Assembly (NCBI GenBank): GCA_035495315.1
Contig: DATJGF010000161.1
Span: 1 to 35,351, forward strand
DNA: 35,351 nt
Source of the DNA: DATJGF01 sp035495315
Lineage (GTDB): Bacteria; Verrucomicrobiota; Verrucomicrobiia; Limisphaerales; UBA8199
Direction: 5' to 3'
Shown: one piece after another, positions 33,120 to 35,351 of the stretch
How positions within the stretch are numbered: position 1 is the stretch's first letter
How the letters are laid out: each line of letters begins with the position of its first letter
Program-made: the position numbers and the translations under genes
The notes under the pieces: model-generated
What the model was told of the DNA's origin: nothing
Seen by the model: the letters and a program-made list of their open reading frames with translations, nothing else
Databases searched by the model: none

Positions 33120-33758
33120 ATGTTAGGCGAAGGCATCATTAAAGGCATGGCCGAGACGGCCCGCAATTTTGTGGGCAGCTACGTCAGCGAAGACCGGCTC
33201 GTCACGGTGCAATATCCGGAAGAGCGGCTGCCCCAAAAGGAGGCCGCACGCAATTTTCCTTTTCTGGTCTATGATGGCGACGACTGGCAGAAAGGGTTGC
33301 GGTGCGTCGCGTGCCAGATTTGTGAGAAGGAATGCCCCCCGCAGTGCATCTTCATCGTAAAGGATACGGCCAAGAAACCCGATTACATCGGTAAACTGCA
33401 ATTTCAACCCAAGGTGTTCGACATCGATGTTTCGGTTTGCATGAGCTGTCAGATCTGCGTTGAAGTCTGTCCCTTTGACGCGATCAAAATGGATGTCCAA
33501 TACGAGTTGAGCACCAGTGATCGTTTTGGAGAGCTCTTATTGCACAAGCAGGAGTTGGCGAAGGCTAACCAGTACTATCGCAGTATCCATCCCACCGAAG
33601 CGGCTGAGGTCGACGTACGCCTTGCCGCTGAGAAAGCCAAAGCCGAAGCTAAAGCTAAAGCCGATGCTGAAGCCAAGGCCAAAGCCCAGGCGGCTGTCCC
33701 TACAAAACCGGCCGCCGTGCCTGGCGCGAAAGTTCCAACTGATGCTGCGGTAAAGTAA
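33120..33758 (+). CDS. nuoI: NADH-quinone oxidoreductase subunit I
   Basis: The 212-residue ferredoxin-like subunit has two 4Fe-4S motifs: C62, C65, C68, C72 (CVACQICEKEC) and C107, C110, C113, C117 (CMSCQICVEVC). It also has a normal N-terminal segment with TVQYPEERLP. The last 45 residues (from about 168) are a low-complexity tail of Ala, Lys and Pro repeats not found in typical NuoI. The gene lies directly after nuoD, with no nuoH between, and no nuoJ follows. A long inverted repeat is just downstream. Confidence 0.95.
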   Translation: MLGEGIIKGMAETARNFVGSYVSEDRLVTVQYPEERLPQKEAARNFPFLVYDGDDWQKGLRCVACQICEKECPPQCIFIVKDTAKKPDYIGKLQFQPKVFDIDVSVCMSCQICVEVCPFDAIKMDVQYELSTSDRFGELLLHKQELAKANQYYRSIHPTEAAEVDVRLAAEKAKAEAKAKADAEAKAKAQAAVPTKPAAVPGAKVPTDAAVK

Positions 33759-33769
33759 GCGGTATGAAC

Positions 33770-33853
33770 TGTAGGAGACGTAAAGGAGACTCTGATCGAT
33801 TGGCTTTTCGCCACCCAGAAACTGATCAGAGTCTCCTTACGTCGTCTCCTACA
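33770..33853. terminator. Long inverted repeat between convergent genes
   Basis: Arms 33770-33797 and 33824-33853 are reverse complements apart from small indels, separated by about 26 bases. Each arm has GTAGGAGAC and GGAGACTCTGATC. It fills the 98 bases between the nuoI stop and the convergent SHD1 gene stop. It could act as a bidirectional terminator, but there is no T-run, and it could be a dispersed repeat. Confidence 0.5.
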
Positions 33854-33856
33854 AGA

Positions 33857-34762
33857 TCAATCGCGAGCGTTCAATGCATCACCTCGTTCGGAGCGCAGCC
33901 GTTCGGTGATCTCATCCAGAGTCATCGCGTGAAGCAAGGGATACGGGCTGCTGGCGGGCCGTTTCCGCGCCATCGCCTGCTCGCTTTGAATGACGGCCGC
34001 TTCCGCCTCGATAATTTGGGCCAGGACCTTCGAGGATCGTTCCGCCATGCCAGTGCAGTAGCGCAACTGCACCCCCGCCTGGGCCCAACCTTTCTCTCGT
34101 AAGAAAGCGCAATAATCCCTGTATTCCTGCCGTTCGGCTTTTCTTTCATCAGTCCAATCGTCCCGCGAGTTGCTCAACAATCTGAAAAACTCATTGACGT
34201 GACGAACAAAGGAGCGGGATAAAATGACTCCTTTGCTTTGCTTAAGCTTGTCCACCGCAAAGGCCGTTTCCTGGAGTAGATCCGAGAATCGCGTGTAAGT
34301 CATTTCGGGACCCAGCGCCTCATGAAGTTGTTTCATCTCTTTTACGACTGATCGGTAAACCGTCGCGGCCTTTTCCGAGTTCGGAAAATCGGCCTCTTCA
34401 ATATCGTCGACAATATTGAGGCCGTGATTGCGCCAGTAACGTTCGATTTTTGCCTTTTCATTCGATGCCTTGCTAATGGCCGCCCGGGTATCCTCGGGTG
34501 GATGCAGCACAAAATCCTGGTCCTTCTCGGATAAGACAGACAAGGCCACCTCGCAGATCACCCCGTCCGAACGGCGCAGGACAACTGCGTTTGTGCCCTT
34601 AAGGCGTTGGAATTCGGCATCGATCCGGCCTCCCTTTTTGAACGACCATGTGCCGGCCTGGGTTTCAATGCTACCATCCTGAACGAAAGTCCAGGTGTGA
34701 GCGCCGGCTCCCACAGAAAGCAGGCACACGACCCAGATGGCCCTTGTCACGCGCGTTAACAT
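33857..34762 (-). CDS. Exported SHD1-domain hypothetical protein
   Basis: The frame is open from 34897, but that part overlaps the tRNA fragment and is not coding. ATG 34762 (301 residues) has GGTGA eight bases upstream; ATG 34777 is an alternative. A signal peptide (TRAIWVVCLLSVGAGAHTWTF) leads into an SHD1-type domain (about 20-85): GTWSFKKGGRIDAEFQRL, VVLRRSDGVICEVALSVLSE, then DQDFV. The rest is helical and charged, with a conserved-looking YRDYCAFLREKGW. Function is unknown. SHD1 domains are frequent in Planctomycetes and Verrucomicrobia envelope proteins. Confidence 0.75.
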   Translation of the reverse strand: MLTRVTRAIWVVCLLSVGAGAHTWTFVQDGSIETQAGTWSFKKGGRIDAEFQRLKGTNAVVLRRSDGVICEVALSVLSEKDQDFVLHPPEDTRAAISKASNEKAKIERYWRNHGLNIVDDIEEADFPNSEKAATVYRSVVKEMKQLHEALGPEMTYTRFSDLLQETAFAVDKLKQSKGVILSRSFVRHVNEFFRLLSNSRDDWTDERKAERQEYRDYCAFLREKGWAQAGVQLRYCTGMAERSSKVLAQIIEAEAAVIQSEQAMARKRPASSPYPLLHAMTLDEITERLRSERGDALNARD

Positions 34763-34789
34763 CACTGCGTTCACCATGTGGGAACGAAC

Positions 34790-34821
34790 TGGCGGAGAGA
34801 CTGGGATTCGAACCCAGGGTT
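34790..34821 (-). other. 3' fragment of a tRNA gene, probable integration (att) site
   Basis: On the complement, a T arm (CTGGG TTCGAAT CCCAG, 34801-34817) is followed by the acceptor 3' strand TCTCTCC (34794-34800), discriminator G and encoded CCA (34790-34792). The matching GGAGAGA 5' strand is not found in the next bases, so the gene is truncated. The acceptor stem and G73 fit tRNA-Ser, though isoacceptor and identity are unproven. An integrase gene starts 110 bases away. Confidence 0.85.
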
Positions 34822-34891
34822 CTATCTTCACCACAAAATATGCGAGTTTACTAGGAAAATAGGGGCAGTGAGCGGTAGTGAAACATAATTC

Positions 34892-34920
34892 TTGCACACG
34901 TTTTGCTCACGGTCTATAAT
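34892..34920 (+). promoter_or_regulatory. Candidate integrase promoter
   Basis: TATAAT (34915-34920) is preceded by TTGCAC (34892-34897) with 17-base spacing. The likely start lies about 4-6 bases before the integrase ATG, suggesting an almost leaderless mRNA. No Shine-Dalgarno is visible, which fits. Confidence 0.55.
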
Positions 34921-34930
34921 CGCTTTCACT

Positions 34931-35351
34931 ATGGCATGGTTATATCAAAGGCCGGATTCGGGTCAATGGTGGATCGGTTACCGCCAGAACGGGACGCAGG
35001 TGCGCAAAAGCACCGGACAGACGGACAAGGCTGAAGCAGAGCGGGAGCTTGCTAAGGTTGAAGCAATGCTGGCCGCTCAGAAGGCAGGCGCTTTGACCGT
35101 GGAACTATTCCAGGCAATCAGCGGGAAGCAACTCCCCGCAAAAACGCTCAAGACTGCGCTTGAGGATTGGATTAGCGAAGCCAACGCGGCGGCGGGTCCC
35201 CGAACCGTGGAAAAGTATCAGGGGCTCTCTGATGCCCTTATGGCGCATTTCCACGCTACGGATGAAGGCCCCCTCGCTTCCAATCTTACCCGCGAGCAAT
35301 TACAGGACTTTTTGAACCAGAAGCGGGCTAAAGTTTCAGCGTCAACGGCCA
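34931..35351 (+). CDS. Site-specific tyrosine recombinase/integrase (partial, N-terminal part)
   Basis: I translated this from ATG 34931 to the window edge: 140 residues and no stop. It opens MAWLYQRPDSGQWWIGYR, then GTQVRKSTGQTDKAEAE, an N-terminal arm-binding-type domain. A SAM-like core-binding segment follows: WISEANAAAGPRTVEKYQGL and NLTREQLQDFLNQK. The catalytic Arg-His-Arg-Tyr lies beyond the window, so the family call rests on the N-terminal layout and context. It sits beside a truncated tRNA 3' end, oriented away from it, as expected for an island integrase. Confidence 0.82.
   Translation, partial: MAWLYQRPDSGQWWIGYRQNGTQVRKSTGQTDKAEAERELAKVEAMLAAQKAGALTVELFQAISGKQLPAKTLKTALEDWISEANAAAGPRTVEKYQGLSDALMAHFHATDEGPLASNLTREQLQDFLNQKRAKVSASTA

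Overview
The window is a stretch of bacterial chromosome whose gene content points to the PVC superphylum, most likely Verrucomicrobiota of the Pedosphaera/Limisphaerales kind. This is inferred from gene families, not from a database search. The clues are many Tat-tagged sugar enzymes (Gfo/Idh/MocA, sugar-phosphate-isomerase TIM barrels, enolase superfamily), large secreted glycosidases, an SHD1-domain protein, a small PFxPF-type protein, and intergenic palindromic repeats of several families. The left end cuts a Gfo/Idh/MocA gene and the right end cuts a tyrosine-recombinase integrase. No rRNA, CRISPR array or complete tRNA was seen.

Layout. 1-3323 (minus strand): two Tat-exported sugar enzymes, then infA with a beta-CASP metallo-hydrolase. 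3324-4122: an 800-base gene-free block with a strongly foldable segment (3389-3536) and a palindromic, MITE-like repeat (3569-4023). 4123-7373: a secreted TIM-barrel protein with an inserted carbohydrate-binding module, agmatine deiminase, and a small CPXCG protein. 7428-9353: three response regulators with no histidine kinase beside them. 9408-16882: a carbohydrate block with a GH106-like glycosidase, a DUF2959 lipoprotein, a Tat-tagged enolase-superfamily enzyme, a DapA-family lyase and a second Tat-tagged isomerase. 16968-27343: housekeeping and orphan genes (cyclophilin, Ski2-like helicase, pyrF-cutC, a large membrane protein, hisD, an FmdB zinc ribbon, and a secreted protein resembling a dead metallopeptidase). 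27561-33758 (plus strand): typA, a 91-residue protein, then a complex I gene run nuoA-B-C-(small ORF)-D-I. 33770-34821: a long inverted repeat, an SHD1 protein, and a tRNA 3' fragment. The integrase starts at 34931.

How the genes fit together. The sugar block could strip and catabolise rhamnose- or uronate-type plant polysaccharides: GH106 and CBM proteins outside the cell, then a dehydratase-type enolase-superfamily enzyme, a keto-acid lyase, isomerases and an oxidoreductase. That pathway is inferred. The nuo run encodes the connecting part of complex I (B, C, D, I) plus one membrane subunit (A). nuoE, F, G, H and J-N are not in the window, so the rest must lie elsewhere or be absent. The right edge is best read as a mobile-island boundary at a tRNA gene, probably tRNA-Ser. 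The most promising items for novelty are the structured segment beside infA, the active-site-less gluzincin relative, the small ORF inside the nuo run, and the island edge.
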